A stretch of DNA of 64,000 nucleotides from Poecilobothrus nobilitatus. Taxonomy: Eukaryota > Arthropoda > Insecta > Diptera > Dolichopodidae. The translations under genes and the position numbers were made by a program. Location of the stretch: contig OX352772.1 in assembly GCA_947095535.1 (NCBI GenBank), positions 119,011,327 to 119,075,326 on the forward strand, in the 5' to 3' direction. Shown one piece after another: positions 42,648-55,018 of the stretch. Within the stretch, counting starts at the first letter, position 1; every line of letters starts with the position of its first letter. The notes beneath the pieces were generated by a model, which saw only the letters and a list, made by a program, of their open reading frames with translations, searched no databases and was not told the DNA's origin.

Positions 42648-43147
42648 ATATTATATCAAATTTATAAAGATTTATCTCTTTTAGACATAAGTTGTTGAAA
42701 ATAAAAATAAATAATAAAATAATATAATTATAGAAACAAATTTTTTGTTTAAAAAAAAAGAAAATTAAAACTGTTGGTTCGCCGAAAAGAAAATTGCCTA
42801 AAATTATGCGTACAAATTTTTTTTAGTTTATGAGGGCGTTCGGAAACTTTCACAGTAGCACTTCGCACTAGCGCTTCGTACTTGCACTTTCGGGTCCAAA
42901 TTTTGACAATTTAGTATGAAAAAACAAAATTTAGTAGAAAATAATAATCTGATATTATTTTTACCAAATTTGGAATATTTTCTATTAACTGTGAAAATCA
43001 TTTTAAAAAATTTAATCATTTGCATGATCAAAATTGAGTTTTGAAAAATTCTACTGAAATTGTAAAATACACACACACTTCGATTAAAGTGCTTAAGCAC
43101 ACTGCTGAATACTGTACTGACTAAACTAAAAATTATTTCAAATTAGT
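42648..43147. other. Spacer before the tandem array
   Basis: A+T-rich, with a patch of CTTCGCACTAGCGCTTCGTACTT-like short repeats (42858-42890). No gene is supported. Confidence 0.4.
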
Positions 43148-44215
43148 CATATAATATTTCAAATAACGTCATACTTCTAATTTTAAACTTATAAATAATA
43201 AACTTAGTTTACCTACTAAACTTGATGTAAAGTTTGTATAAAAAATTAAATATCAGTTTAAATAAAAAAAAACAAAAAGGAAAAAAGCTGTTTTAATTTT
43301 AAACTTGTATTAGAGTTTATTTGAAAATTAAATTTACTTTAATAAAATTATTTTCTTCAAGTTTGTAATCTTAAGATAAATTGTAATTTAAAGTGGTTTT
43401 AAAAAAATTTATATAATTAATATTATAACATGGACCTTCCATACCTAGAAAAATGTGAGTAAAATAAAAACAAAATAATACAATATTTATGTAAAAGATC
43501 AGTAAATTGATCTAAACTGTTAATATCAATTATCTTAGATGAAGTTTTATTGTTCTTTAAAGTATTCTTGATCTTGAAACAGAAAGCAAAGAAGCAAAAA
43601 AGTTTTTTTTTGTGTTTTATTTCTTTCTTTTTCCTTAATTCAGTGTTTATAAATGATCCAAAAAAAAGAAAACAATATATTAATAATCTCAGATTTCAAA
43701 CAACACTCTAAAAATTACAAAAACAACAATATAAAGTTTTTAGATAAGTAGTACCTCCAAATGTTCTTCTTACTAAATATGAATTGAGAAAAAATAGTTA
43801 GTAATCATTCTATTGCTTAAAAAAGCAAGTAACCAATAATTCTTCAATAATAATTCAATAATTATATAGCTTGTTTTATGTAAGTTCTAATGAGATTTGT
43901 GAGGGGAGACAAAACAAAATTAATATATAAAAAAATTAAAAACTAAACTAAAAATTATAGAAAAATTAAAAGTAATGCAACGAAGGATGTAAATTTACCT
44001 TAAAAGTAAAGTAAAAAACAAATTTTAAAACTTAAGCTTAGAGCAAAATTTACGAGAATAAAATATACTGAAATATAACGTGAAGTAGCAATAAGTATAC
44101 GAAGTAGCAACAAATATACTTTCCTTTTCTTTAATTTTTAATTGGAAATAATAAAATCAAAGTCAGCAGCGCTTTTTTACTTTCTTCTTCAATTTTATTT
44201 TAATTAAAATTGGAA

Positions 44216-45404
44216 ATGGCGCCATGCGAAAAGTGCAAATTGAAAATAAAGGGAGAAATCGGTATAGCATGTTCTCGAGTTTGCAAAAAAAATTTATCAC
44301 GAGGCCTTGAAATGTTCAGAATTAGATCAATCGACAATAAATTTGTTATTTGCTTACAAAATGTTTATTTGTTACAAAATGTTGATTTTGTTTTACAGAA
44401 TATGAAAACTGCGGAATCGAAAAACAATGAGTACTTGAAAGAGTATAAGAAAGAGTTTGAAACTGCTATAAAAATAATGAAAAGCAAGTCATTGACTTAT
44501 TAAAAGCTATTGAAACCAATTATATGAGGCAATGAGACGAAATAGAAACCACCCAACAGAAGGAGTTAGATAAGATGGCTAAATATACAAATGTCTTCAA
44601 ATATCAAACTGAAAAAGCTAATGAACAATTTTTAAATTCAATAAAAAAAAATGATGAGATAAGTAATAAAATAAATGATATGGTTAACGATAAACAATTA
44701 AAAGTGGGTCAAACAGTGTCATTTGCCGATGTTATAAAAAATTCAAAAAATTGTGAAATGAAAATGAAAAAAGAATTGCCATTGATTGTAAAACCGAAAG
44801 GTAAGCAAAAAAGTGAAAAAACAAAAACTGATTTAAATAAAAATGTTGATTCAAAAAATCTGAAAATGAAGAATATTGAAAATAGAACAAATGAAACCAT
44901 TTAAATTGAAACTGATACTGTAGAAGAACGTGATAAAATAAAATTAGAGTTGGAAAAGAAAATGAATGATAATTATGAAATTAAAATACCAATTGATATA
45001 AAACCAAAATTTGAGATTGTTAATACGAATTATAAATTTAGCGACGAGGAATCGTTTCCAAAATTGAAAAAGCAAAATCCTTTTATGGAAATGTCGGACC
45101 TTAAAGTTATAAAGGTACACACTGTGAACAAATTTAACAAAGAAATGTACAACATAGTGATTTAAGTCGATAAGGAGAGTTTTCCTAAGATACTGCAAAT
45201 GAAAAAATGTGTATTGGATGGGAAGATGCAAAGTATTCGATGCTGTAAATGTTATGAGGTGCTACAAATGTAAGGGATTTAATTATAATTCGGCAGATTG
45301 CACGAATAAGAAAGCATGCTTAAAATGTCACCAACGCCATAAGACCAGCGATTGTAAAAATGAGGAGGTTATTAAATGCATAAATGCATTGTGTAAAATA
45401 CAAT
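44216..45404 (+). pseudogene. Gag (ORF1) of the older PHD-type LINE, copy in unit I
   Basis: ATG at 44216 opens MAPCEKCKLKIKGEIGIACS, the first Cys pairs of a PHD-like finger. An eight-A run then shifts the frame; the finger's IYH and LKCSEL residues lie in the next frame. A coiled-coil-like part (44575-44904, VGQTVSFADVIKNSKN) precedes an RRM-like region (44950-45165) and a zinc-knuckle pair (CYKCKGFNYNSADC at 45258, CLKCHQRHKTSDC). It has several stops and shifts. The whole protein is homologous to the gag of the 48-kb element at roughly half identity, so both belong to one LINE group. This is the only uninterrupted copy of the insertion site (near 44957). Confidence 0.75.
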
Positions 45405-45591
45405 GAAGAAATGAGATTAAATGTAGATGTTAATCATAAAACATTCAGTAAGTTTTGTTCAGCTTATCAACAGAAATTACGTCAAAGAAAAAAAAACGAT
45501 TTGTTACTATCAACCACAGAAATTTGTTAAGGAAGTAAATTTTATTAGTACCAAATATACAGAAAAATGCCGTTAGTAATATAAATAACAA

Positions 45592-46190
45592 ACGAGGTAG
45601 AATGTAAACCAACGATTTTTAAAAGCGCACATTTCAAAAACACTGTACAAACTGTACAGAATTGTGAACACACGTTAACACACGTAAAAATATATTACTG
45701 GAGCCTTAATTTTTATGTCTTGCGAAGAAAAATTTCTACAGATGCATAAGTTACAGGTGCCGAAATATAGCAAATTTTAAATTTTTCAGCCCTAATACGT
45801 CAGCCAAACAGGGGGTGGTGCAAAAAAATTTTCTAAGGAAACTTATACTAATTCTAAAAGTTCTTTCTTGTCTCAAAATTTCAGGTTCTTATCTCAAGGG
45901 GTGCCGGAATTATGAAAAAAGAAATTTCATACAAAATGTGGTTTTCACATAACGGTAAATTTAAATAGTAAATTACAAAATTTTGCATAATTTGGTATTG
46001 CTTTATGTGGATAATAAAATGTTGGGTCTCTTGGCGGTTTTAGATTGCAAAACTATTACACAGAGCCTGAAATATATACATCTGGAAATGGGGCTTTTTC
46101 GCAATTTTGAAGAACTGTAACTTTGTAACTCTATATAACTAAAATGAACCTTTAACACACGTTAAAATATATTACTGTAGCCTTAATTTT
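45592..46190 (+). repeat. Helitron-type ~477-bp module block in unit I
   Basis: From GTAGAATGTAAACCAACG to TTACTGTAGCCTTAATTTTT the sequence follows 12904-13595 of Helitron copy 1 with small deletions. It ends abruptly where the DUF4780-like fragment starts. Confidence 0.7.
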
Positions 46191-46314
46191 TGATGAATAT
46201 CTAAAGGTGCAAGCGGGTAAGGATGGGAATAAGAGTATTCCTGGTACGACAACAGGCCAGAAGCGTAATTGATCTCAAGATGAGATCAACAACGCAGCTA
46301 AGAGGGCCAATATG
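46191..46314 (+). pseudogene. DUF4780-like ORF fragment, short copy
   Basis: It starts GATGAATATCTAAAGGTG and matches the first ~120 bp of 55019-55443, including the GTTTGQKRN-type coding stretch (here with a stop after RN). It is cut where the unit II leader begins. Confidence 0.6.
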
Positions 46315-47640
46315 TTTTAATTTTAAACTTGTATTAGAGTTTATTTGAAAATAAAATTTACTATTATTTTCTTCAAGTTTGTAATTTTAAGATAAATTGT
46401 AATTTAAAGTGGTTTTAAAAAATTTTTATATAATTAATATTAAAACCAGGACCTTCCATACCTAGAAATGTGAGTAAAATAAAAACAAAACAATACAATA
46501 TTTATGTAAAAGATCTTAATGTGCATCTGCATCATTAATAATTAAATAATATTTTGTTTATTATTCTAAAATATCTGAAAAATTAAAAATAGTTTTACAT
46601 ATAATAAGAAAATTGAGCACCATTTAATTTTTAAAACAATTATTTTTTAAATACTTATACAACTAATTACTATTAAGTTCATATACATTAATTTAATTTA
46701 TAATGACCCCTGTAAGGGTATCAATTTTATCGAATATCTCTTATTATCTAACGAACTTAAAGCTATTTTATTCAAATTTTGTATAAAATTTGTATTATAT
46801 GACTTTTAATGCGATTAGTAAACAGATCTATGCTTTTAGTATCAATTATGTTTTTTTTTTTTTTTGCACTTAACAGACGTTTAATTTAAATTTTTGGAAA
46901 AATTAAAAACTTTGCTAGCTAAGCTAATTATTATTTCATGCATGTTTAGTTAGAACTTTTTATTTTTATTGTTCTTTAAAGTATTCTTGAGAAAACAGAA
47001 AACAAAAAAGCAAAAAAGTTTTTTTTTGTTTTTTATTTCTTTCTTTTTCCTTAATTCAGTGTTTATAAATGATACAAAAAAAGAAAACAATTTATATATA
47101 TTAATAATCTCAGACTTCAAACAACACTCTAAAAATTACAAAAACAACAACTAAAAACTTTATAGATAAGTAGTACCTCCAAATGTTCTTACTACTATTC
47201 CAAATGTTGAATTAAGAAAAAATAGTTAGTAATCATTCTATTGCTTAAAAAAGCAAGTAACGAATGATTCTTTAATAATAATTCAATAATTATATAGCTT
47301 GTTTTATGTAAGTTCTAATGAGATTTGTGAGGGGAAACAAAACAAAATGAATGTATAAAAGAATTAAAAACTTAACTAAGAATTATAGAAAAATTAAAAG
47401 TAATGTAACGAAGGATGTAAATTTACCTTAAAAGTAAAGTAAAAAACAAATTTTAAAACTTAAGCTTAGAGTAAAATTTAGGAGAATAAAATAAACTGAA
47501 ATATAACGTGAAGTAGCAAGAAGTATACGAAGTAGCAACAAATGTACTTTTCTTTTCTTTAATTTTTAATTGGAAATAATAAAATCAGAGTCAGCGTTTT
47601 TTTACTTTCTTCTTCAATTTTACTTTAAATAAAATTGGAA

Positions 47641-48373
47641 ATGGCGTCTTGCGAAAAGTACAAATTGAAAATATAGGGAAGAAACCGGTATAGCATGTTC
47701 TCGAGTTTGCAAAAAATTTTATCACGAGGCCTTGAAATGTTCAGAATTAGATCAATCGACAATAAATTTGTTATTTGCTTACAAAATGTTGATTTGTTAC
47801 AAAATGTTGATTTTGTTTTACAGAATATGGAAACTGCGGAATCGAAAAACAATGAGTACTTGAAAGAGTATAAGAAAGAGTTTGAAACTGCTATAAAAAT
47901 AATGAAAAGGAAGTCATTGACTTATTAAAAGCTATTGAAACCAATTATATGAGGCAATGAGACGAAATAAAAGCCACCCACTAGAAGGAGTTAGATAAGA
48001 TGGCTAAATATACAAATTTCTTCAAATATCAAAGTGAAAAAGCTAATGAACAATTTTTAAATTCAATAAAAAAAAATGATGAGATAAGTAATAAAATAAA
48101 TGATATGGTTAACGATAAACAATTAAAAGTGGGTCAAACAGTGTCATTTGCCGATGTTATAAAAAATTCAAAAAATTGTGAAATGAAAATGAAAAAAGAA
48201 TTGCCATTGATTGTAAAACCGAAAAGTAAGCAAAAAAGTGAAAAAACAAAAACTGATTTGAAAAAAATTGTTGATTCAAAAAATCTGAAAATGAAGAATA
48301 TTGAAAATAGAACAATGAAACCATTTAAATTGAAACTGATACTGTAGAAGAACGTGATAAAATAAAATTAGAA
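47641..48373 (+). pseudogene. Older LINE gag, unit II, part upstream of the nested LINE
   Basis: ATG at 47641 (MASCEK) is soon followed by a stop. The finger region is frame-shifted by a six-A run where unit III has seven (in frame) and unit I eight. A 115-codon frame from 48000 covers the VGQTVSFADVIKNSKN region. The gene breaks at GAATTGGAAAAG (48368-48379), where the younger LINE begins; the same gene resumes at 53784. Confidence 0.75.
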
Positions 48374-48531
48374 TTGGAAAAGTAATAAATGGAACTGGAA
48401 GTAATCGGACGTATTTTAAAAATTAAATTAAATATAAAAATACTAATAAAATTTGCATATGATTGCATTTTTTATTTTTTTTTTTTTCTTTTTGGATTCT
48501 GTTAAATAGTTGTTCTTACAACTAGCGGGCA

Positions 48532-50725
48532 ATGGCGGATTGTCATAAATGCCATACAAAAATAAGATGTGAAATGGGAATTCGTTGTACGGGAGTATGC
48601 GGTAAAATTTATCATGGTGCTACTAAATGCTCGGGACTTCAACAGTCTGCGAGTAATTTATTAGACTCTAATCAGAACATTAAATTTATATGTGAAGATT
48701 GCATTCTGTATATACATAATGTGGACATGGTGTTACAAAATATTGATTGTGCGGTAAAAAAAAATAACGATTATTTGAACGAATATAAAAATGAGTTTGA
48801 ATGTGCAATAAAAAAAAATGAAAATTAAATAATCAAGCTACTAAAAGCTATTGAAATTAAATATATGGAACGTTTAGAAAGTATAAAAAGTGAGCAACAA
48901 GAAGAATTTGAAAAAGTTTCAAAAATGACTGATATATTCAAAACGGATAGTCAAAAACTGAACACAGTGATAAATAATTCTTTATTAAATAGTGATGAAC
49001 TTTGCAATCAAATAAAAAACTTTAATGAAAATGAATTAACACGTAATGTAGGTTAGAGCGTTTTATTCTCTGATATTGTAAAAAAAAATGCAAGTGCAAA
49101 CAAAAATATTGTTCCAGAATTAAAAAAAAAATGCCTTTAATAATTAAACCTAAGTCAAAGCAAAAATGTAACACTACTCGAATGGAATTAAATAAGAAGA
49201 TAGATCCAAAAAATTTTAAAATAAAAAATATTGAAAATAGAAAAAACGGTGTAATTATTGTTGAAGCTGAGGATAGTCAGGAAAGAGATAAAATCAAATC
49301 TGCTATTGAAAATAACTTAGAAAAGGTGAATTACGAAGTTAAAATCCCATTAGAACTTAAACCAAGAATTGAAATAGTTCACATAAGCGTGAACTACGCT
49401 GAAAATGAATTGATAAAAAAATTAAAAGATCAAAACCCGCATCTCGAAGTGAGTGATATGAAATTAATAAAAATCTACAAGAAAAGTAAATATAATGAGG
49501 TAAAATTTAATGCAATTGTCGAAATTGACAGAGAATCATTTCCAAAAGCTATTGCAAATGAAAAAGTCTCGATTGGTTGGGAACGCTGTAAAGTATTTGA
49601 CGCCTTGAGAGTTATAAGACGATTTAAATGCAAAGGTTTTAACCATAAGGCTAGTGATTGCAATAATGAAGAAACGTGTTCTAATTGTCTTGGAAATCAT
49701 AAAAATAACGAGTGCAAAGAGAATAAAGTAGTAAAATGCATAAATTGTTCAGTTGCAAATAAGAGGTTAAAGCTTGGCATCAACGAACAGCATAATACTT
49801 TAAGCAAACTTTGTCTAGTCTATTTGAATAAACTTAGTGCAATAAAAAAAAAATAGGCTACTAGCAATTACAGTTAGATAATAGTGACATAAGTAAAGAT
49901 ATTGTATTAAAATTAAGCGAAACTGCAACCGATAATTCAACAGACGACACACATAACTTTCAATGTCCCAAAATAAAAGACCAATTAGCAAAAACGGAAA
50001 TTTTAATTGATCACTTAGCAGTAAATGATGCTTCAACATCAACCAATGGTTGTAATAAAGCAACTGAAAATATAACTGAAGCTATATCAAATTCGTTCAA
50101 TAACAATAATAATAATTATAGTAATACTAATAATAATAGCAATAATTACAACAATAATGATAATATTTATGATTACAACCTTAGTAGCAATAATAAAAGT
50201 AATAGTAATAATAATAACGATATCACTAATATTACCAAAAAGAGTTCAAGCAACTATTCGAGTTGGGTTAAGGGCGAAACACTAAATCCTAAATATATAT
50301 ATTGTATCTGCTCAGAATAATTCTTCAAAGAAATTTGTTTTTGATCCAATTGATCCAACTGCAGTAAAACTAACACGTAAAGCAGTTCTAGAAGGTGACA
50401 GCGTTTACGCGCTTGCACCGTTAAGACACCATAGAATATACCATAACGTAAGACTATTTTATCATACTTTCATGATAAAAAAGATATATGTTATGATGGT
50501 CTTACGCAAACAAATCTGAAAGTTTTAATAAATCAAGATGGATTACCTACAAATCATGAACTTTGTAAATTGTATTATAAATACCATGAAAATATTGGAA
50601 TTGCCAAAGAGGATGTTAAGGAAGATTTAATTTCATACAGAAGTCATATTGACAACAAATATAGAGACTATCTTCAAAGAAGTAGAGAAACGTGGAGTAA
50701 ATACATGAGCCCTATTTCAAAATGA
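48532..50725 (+). pseudogene. ORF1 (gag) of the younger LINE, copy 1
   Basis: PHD-like finger at residues ~4-66 (MADCHKCHTKIRCEMGIRC, KIYHGATKCSG, FICEDC), then a coiled-coil-like helix (48865-49020). Next come VLFSDIVKK, an RRM-like region (49250-49590), zinc knuckles FKCKGFNHKASDC (first Cys of the CxxC pair changed to Phe-side Arg here) and CSNCLGNHKNNEC, an Asn/Ser-rich low-complexity stretch (50095-50240), and a conserved C-terminal domain ending near 50725. Stops lie at 48826-48828 (TAA) and 49054-49056 (TAG), both shared with copy 2. A one-base-shorter A-run at 49121-49131 shifts the frame here but not in copy 2. Confidence 0.75.
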
Positions 50726-50754
50726 CGGACAGAAATAATAATTTTAACAAAAAG

Positions 50755-53558
50755 AAATCAATAAAAATTCTGTATGTAAATATTAGAAGTACTGTATATT
50801 AAATATTATGAGAAAAAAACTAGTTGATCTAATTTTAATGATTAAATTGCACATTCCAGATATTGTTGTTTTAAATGAAACATGGATCTGAAATTCCGCT
50901 TATGCAAATCCCTGAGTATGCGGCAGTACATTCTTGCAGAGATAATAACAGAGGAGGTGGTATCGCAATATATATAAAAGATTCAATTTCATTTTCTACT
51001 CTTTCGTTACCTGAATCAATAAATGTTAAATTTAATCCTATTGGAATAATATTACTGAACTGTCAGCCTAACCTAAAAATTTTTACTATGTATAATGCAC
51101 CTGATAATGATAAGAATGATTACGTCAATTTACTTGGAATCCTTCTTAAAACGTTTAATAAAAACTGAATTATAGTGGGAGATACCAATATTGATTTGCT
51201 TACAATTAATGATCTTACTAATACTTATAAAAACATAGTTGAACCATATAATTTCAATATATGCAATAACACCACTATAAGCGGAATTACTCGTCTAGCC
51301 GTTAACTGCAATTGTCAATCTGATTGTAATCATGGAAGCATTATTGATCATGTTATTTCCAGCTCTAAAACTTTCAAAGTATTGATCAAGTCATCTGATA
51401 ATCCTATTAGTGATCACAAAATATTGAATATTAGTATTGAAAAATGTGATATTACTCCTGAACCAATGATACGGGTAAATATTGTTAAAACAAATTGGGA
51501 AATGTTTCAAAACTTAGTCGCACACAAAGTTCAAATGTGTAATTCTTACAATGGACTCACGGAATGTTTAAAGGAAAGTAAATCATTGGCATCATCAACC
51601 ATAACAGTTAGAAGAAGAAAACAAAACCCTTGGATTACCTCTTTTATACTCAGCGTAATAAAGAGAAAAAAGAAACTTTACTCTAAACTTCGTAAAAACA
51701 AAAACAACGTGGATCTACAAAATAAGTACATAAGAATCAAAAATTTTACTCAAAAACTGGTAACAGAAGCAAAGGAAAATTTCTTTAATAATCAAATAAG
51801 TGAAGCCACAAATCCCCAATAAATGTGGAAAGTTATTAACGAACAGTTAAATCTTAATAGTTCCACGGGGAAACTGAACATTTATTTGACAAATAGCAAC
51901 GGTAACATCTCTAAATCTGATTTAGAAGCAGCAAACATTTTAAATAATCATTTTGCTACCATTGGAAGCGTTTTAGACAAAAAATTTAGCAACCAAGTAA
52001 ATAATGAAATAGGTCCACATCTATTCACAAATGAGAATACAATATTCCTTATGCCAACAAATAGCAATGAAATAATGGATATCATAAACACTTTTAAATC
52101 TAATTCATCGCCTGGACCTGACGGTATTTCAATAAAACACATCAAATCTATCGGGCATTTAATATCCGACAAACTTGCTGATATAACAAATGAAATTTTA
52201 CATACTGGCGAATTTCCAGATGCGGCTAAAGAATGTATTATCACTCCGATTTATAAATCAGGAAATAAGGCAGACTGTAACAACTATAGACTAATATCTT
52301 TAACAAATTGTCTATCTAAAATCATTGAAAAAGTTATTAAACGTCGTCTAATTATGTTCCTTTCTAACTCCAATCTAATTGACGACCACCAATTTGGTTT
52401 TCTAAATGGAAGTAGTACAGAATCAGCTGCAGTCGAAGTTGTTAATTTTATAAACACGGCATTAGATAACAACAACTACGCTGTTGCTATCCTTTTAGAC
52501 CTATAAAAAGCATTCGACACCGTGAATCATGATATACTACTAAATAATCTTTTTAATATTGGTATTAGAAGAATTGCAGCTAATCTATTTAAGTCCTATT
52601 TGGAAGATCGTAAAATTAAAACGAGAATAAATTATTCCATTAGTGAAGAAGCAAGTTTACCAATTGGAGTTCCTCAGGGCACAGTTCTTGGTCCAATTCT
52701 TTACTTAGCTTATGTAAATAGTTTCAACCAAATTGAACTAAAAGGGCATTATTCAATGTTTGCTGACGATACAATAATTTTATATAAAAGCAAAAACACC
52801 AATCAACTGGAAATCATAGAGACCTACATAAAGTCAGGGAGTGGTTAAAATTTAGCAGATTAACAATTAATATTTCCAAAACTGAGTTCATATTATTCAA
52901 GCAAAAAAATAGAGCAAATATTAATTTATCAATCAACATCAATCAACAACCGATAAAAAGAGTTGAATCAGCCAAATATTTGTGCTTATACATTGATGAA
53001 GACCTGGCTTGGAAAATACATACTGAAAAATTAAAAAAATCTATAATGCCAATAATTGGTGCAATTGAAAGATGTCCTAGATTAAGTGAACATGTAGCAA
53101 AGTTAGTATTTTACTATCATATCCAATCCAAAATGCGGTATTTGATCACAATTTGGAGTCAATGTTCCAAAATTATTATAAACTCGGTTACCGTCCTCAT
53201 TAATAGAGCCATAAAAATTATATACAGACTACCTTCTGATTAGTCAACAACATCATTGTATTCTGATTGCAAATTACCCTCTGTTGAACAAACAATATTT
53301 TTAGAAAACTGTAAGCTGATTTATAAATTATCAAATAATTTAATGAAAAGCAACCTTAGACTACAAACAAATGATTCAATCCATAATTATAACACAAGGA
53401 GTGCAGAGAATTTTCGACTCGGAGCTCCCAGGACGGAAAAGGGTAAAAGAGATGTTATGTTCAACTGTCTAAAAGTTTTCAACAGTCTTCCTAACAATAT
53501 AAAATATGCCCCAAACATAAGAGTATTTAAAAAACGATTGAAAGCATTACCTACTTAA
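50755..53558 (+). pseudogene. ORF2 (endonuclease-reverse transcriptase) of the younger LINE, copy 1
   Basis: Endonuclease: ILYVNIRS (50763), IVVLNETW (50850-50875), GGGIAIYIKD, IIVGDTNIDLL and SDHKIL. Reverse transcriptase: SSPGPDGISIKHIKS, PIYKSGNKADCNNYR, FGFLNGSSTESAAV, KAFDTVNHDILL, IGVPQGTVLGPILY, and FADDTIIL (52760). The C-terminal block is HNYNTRSAENFRL (53380), without RNase H. From 50875 to 52845 the frame is constant but interrupted by TGA (51166), TAA (51820) and TAA (52504). The first two are shared with copy 2; the third is Lys in copy 2. A frame change near 50876 separates the first endonuclease blocks. Confidence 0.85.
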
Positions 53559-53783
53559 GTTAATTAAAAAAGAGAAATAAAAAAGAAAAAAAAAAATAAG
53601 AAAAAATAAAAATTTAAATTGAAATGTAAAGATAATTTTAAAATGTATTACAATGTGTTATATTAAACAATATCTTAATATATTGTATTAGAATATAAGT
53701 TAGTTATAAGGAGAGATTTATACCAGTTTTTTTATACTGCCTCTCTCTGTTTATTTTAATAAATAAAAAAATAAAAAAAAAAA

Positions 53784-54405
53784 AATGAATGATAATTATG
53801 AAATTAAAATACCAATTGATATAAAACCAAAATTTGAGATTGTTAATATGAATTATAAATTCAGCGACGAGGAATCGTTCAAAAATTGAAAAAGCAAAAT
53901 CCTTTTATGGAAATGTCGGACCTTAAAGTTATAAAGGTACACACTGTGAACAAATTTAACAAAGAAATGTATAACATAGTGAATTAAGTCGATAAGGAGA
54001 GTTTTCCTAAGATACTGCAAATGAAAAAGTGTGTATTGGATGGGAAGATGCAAAGTATTCGATGCTGTAAATGTTATGAGGCGCTACAAATGTAAGGGAT
54101 TTAACTATAATGCAGCACATTGCACGAATAAGAAAGCATGCTTAAAATGTCACCAACGCCATAAGACCAGCGATTGTAAAAATGAGGAGGTTATTAAATG
54201 CATAAATGCATTGTGTAAAATACAATGAAGAATTGAGATTAAATGTAGATGTTAATCATAAAACATTCAGTAAGATTTGTCCAGCTTATCAACAGAAATT
54301 ACGTCAAAGAAAAAAAAAAAAACGATTTGTTACTATCAACCACAGAAATTTGTTAAGGAAGTAAATTTTATTAGTACCAAATATACAAAAAAATGCCGTT
54401 AGTAA
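53784..54405 (+). pseudogene. Older LINE gag, unit II, part downstream of the nested LINE
   Basis: It resumes with MNDNYEIKIPIDIKPKFEIV (RRM-like region), with shifts near 53880 and a stop before VDKESF. The zinc knuckles YKCKGFNYNAAHC and CLKCHQRHKTSDC follow at 54088-54180. Equivalent to 44962-45590 in unit I. Confidence 0.75.
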
Positions 54406-54419
54406 TATAAATAACAAAC

Positions 54420-55018
54420 GAGGAAGAATGTAAACCAACGGTTTTTAAAAGCGCACATTTCCAAAACACTATACAAACTCTATAGAATTGTGAAAAATCG
54501 TTAACACACGTAAAAATATATTACTGGAGCTTTAATTTTTATGTCTTGCCGAAGAAAAATTTGTACAGATGCTTAAGTTACAGGTGCCTAAATATAGCCA
54601 ATTTTCAATTCAGCCCTAATACGTCTTAAACAGGGGGTGGTGCAAAAAAATTTTCTAAGGAAACTTAGACTAATTCTAAAAGTTCTTTCTTGTCTCAAAA
54701 TTTGAGGTTCCTATCTCAAGGGGTGACGGAATTATGAAAAAGAAATTTCATGAAAAATGTGGTTTTCACATAACGGTAAATTTAAATAGTAAATTACAAA
54801 ATATTGCTATTGATATAAATTTTGATATTGCTTTATGTGGATAATAAAATATACGGTCTTTTGGCGGTTTTAGAGTGCAAACCTATTACACAGAGCCTGA
54901 GATATATACATCTGAAAATGGGGCTTTTTCGCAATTTTGAAGAACTGTAACGCTGGAACTCTATATAACTAAAATGAACCTTTAACACACGTTAAAATAT
55001 ATTACTGTAGCTTTAATT
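54420..55018 (+). repeat. Helitron-type module block in unit II
   Basis: Homologous along its length to 45592-46190 and to 12904-13595, with AACAGGGGGTGGTGC and CACATAACGGTAAATTTAAA. It joins the DUF4780-like fragment at TTTTTGATGAATAT exactly as in unit I, so the junction predates the unit duplication. Confidence 0.75.

Larger units (their letters stand above)
43148..46314 (+). repeat. Higher-order tandem unit I
   Basis: It starts CATATAATATTTCAAATAAC, also found at 55440-55460 (start of unit III). Contents in order are a leader with ATGGACCTTCCATACCTAG at 43430, a decayed gag gene, a block of Helitron modules, and the start of a DUF4780-like fragment. It lacks the younger LINE that interrupts the same gag gene in units II and III. 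Confidence 0.7.
48374..53783 (+). mobile_element. Younger PHD-type LINE (CR1/L2-like), nested in the older LINE gag, copy 1
   Basis: A complete-looking element: leader, ORF1 with PHD finger and zinc knuckles, ORF2 with endonuclease and reverse transcriptase, a 3' untranslated region, and a tail of AATAAATAAAAAAATAAA plus A-run at 53757-53784. The host gag gene continues directly at ATGAATGATAATTATG. Unit I shows the empty site. No target duplication can be told apart from the A-run. In-frame stops and a few shifts make it dead. Confidence 0.8.

Noticed and set aside
42828..43100. 90-aa frame on the minus strand near the array start
   Set aside because: No motif; its Cys/Ser-rich end comes from a short CTTCGCACTAGCGCTTCG-like repeat.
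48826..52506. Stop-codon reassignment or programmed readthrough in the younger LINE
   Set aside because: All three stop codons occur at unrelated positions and other stops are private to one copy. Shared ones follow from duplication of an already dead copy, and one-base frameshifts are also present.
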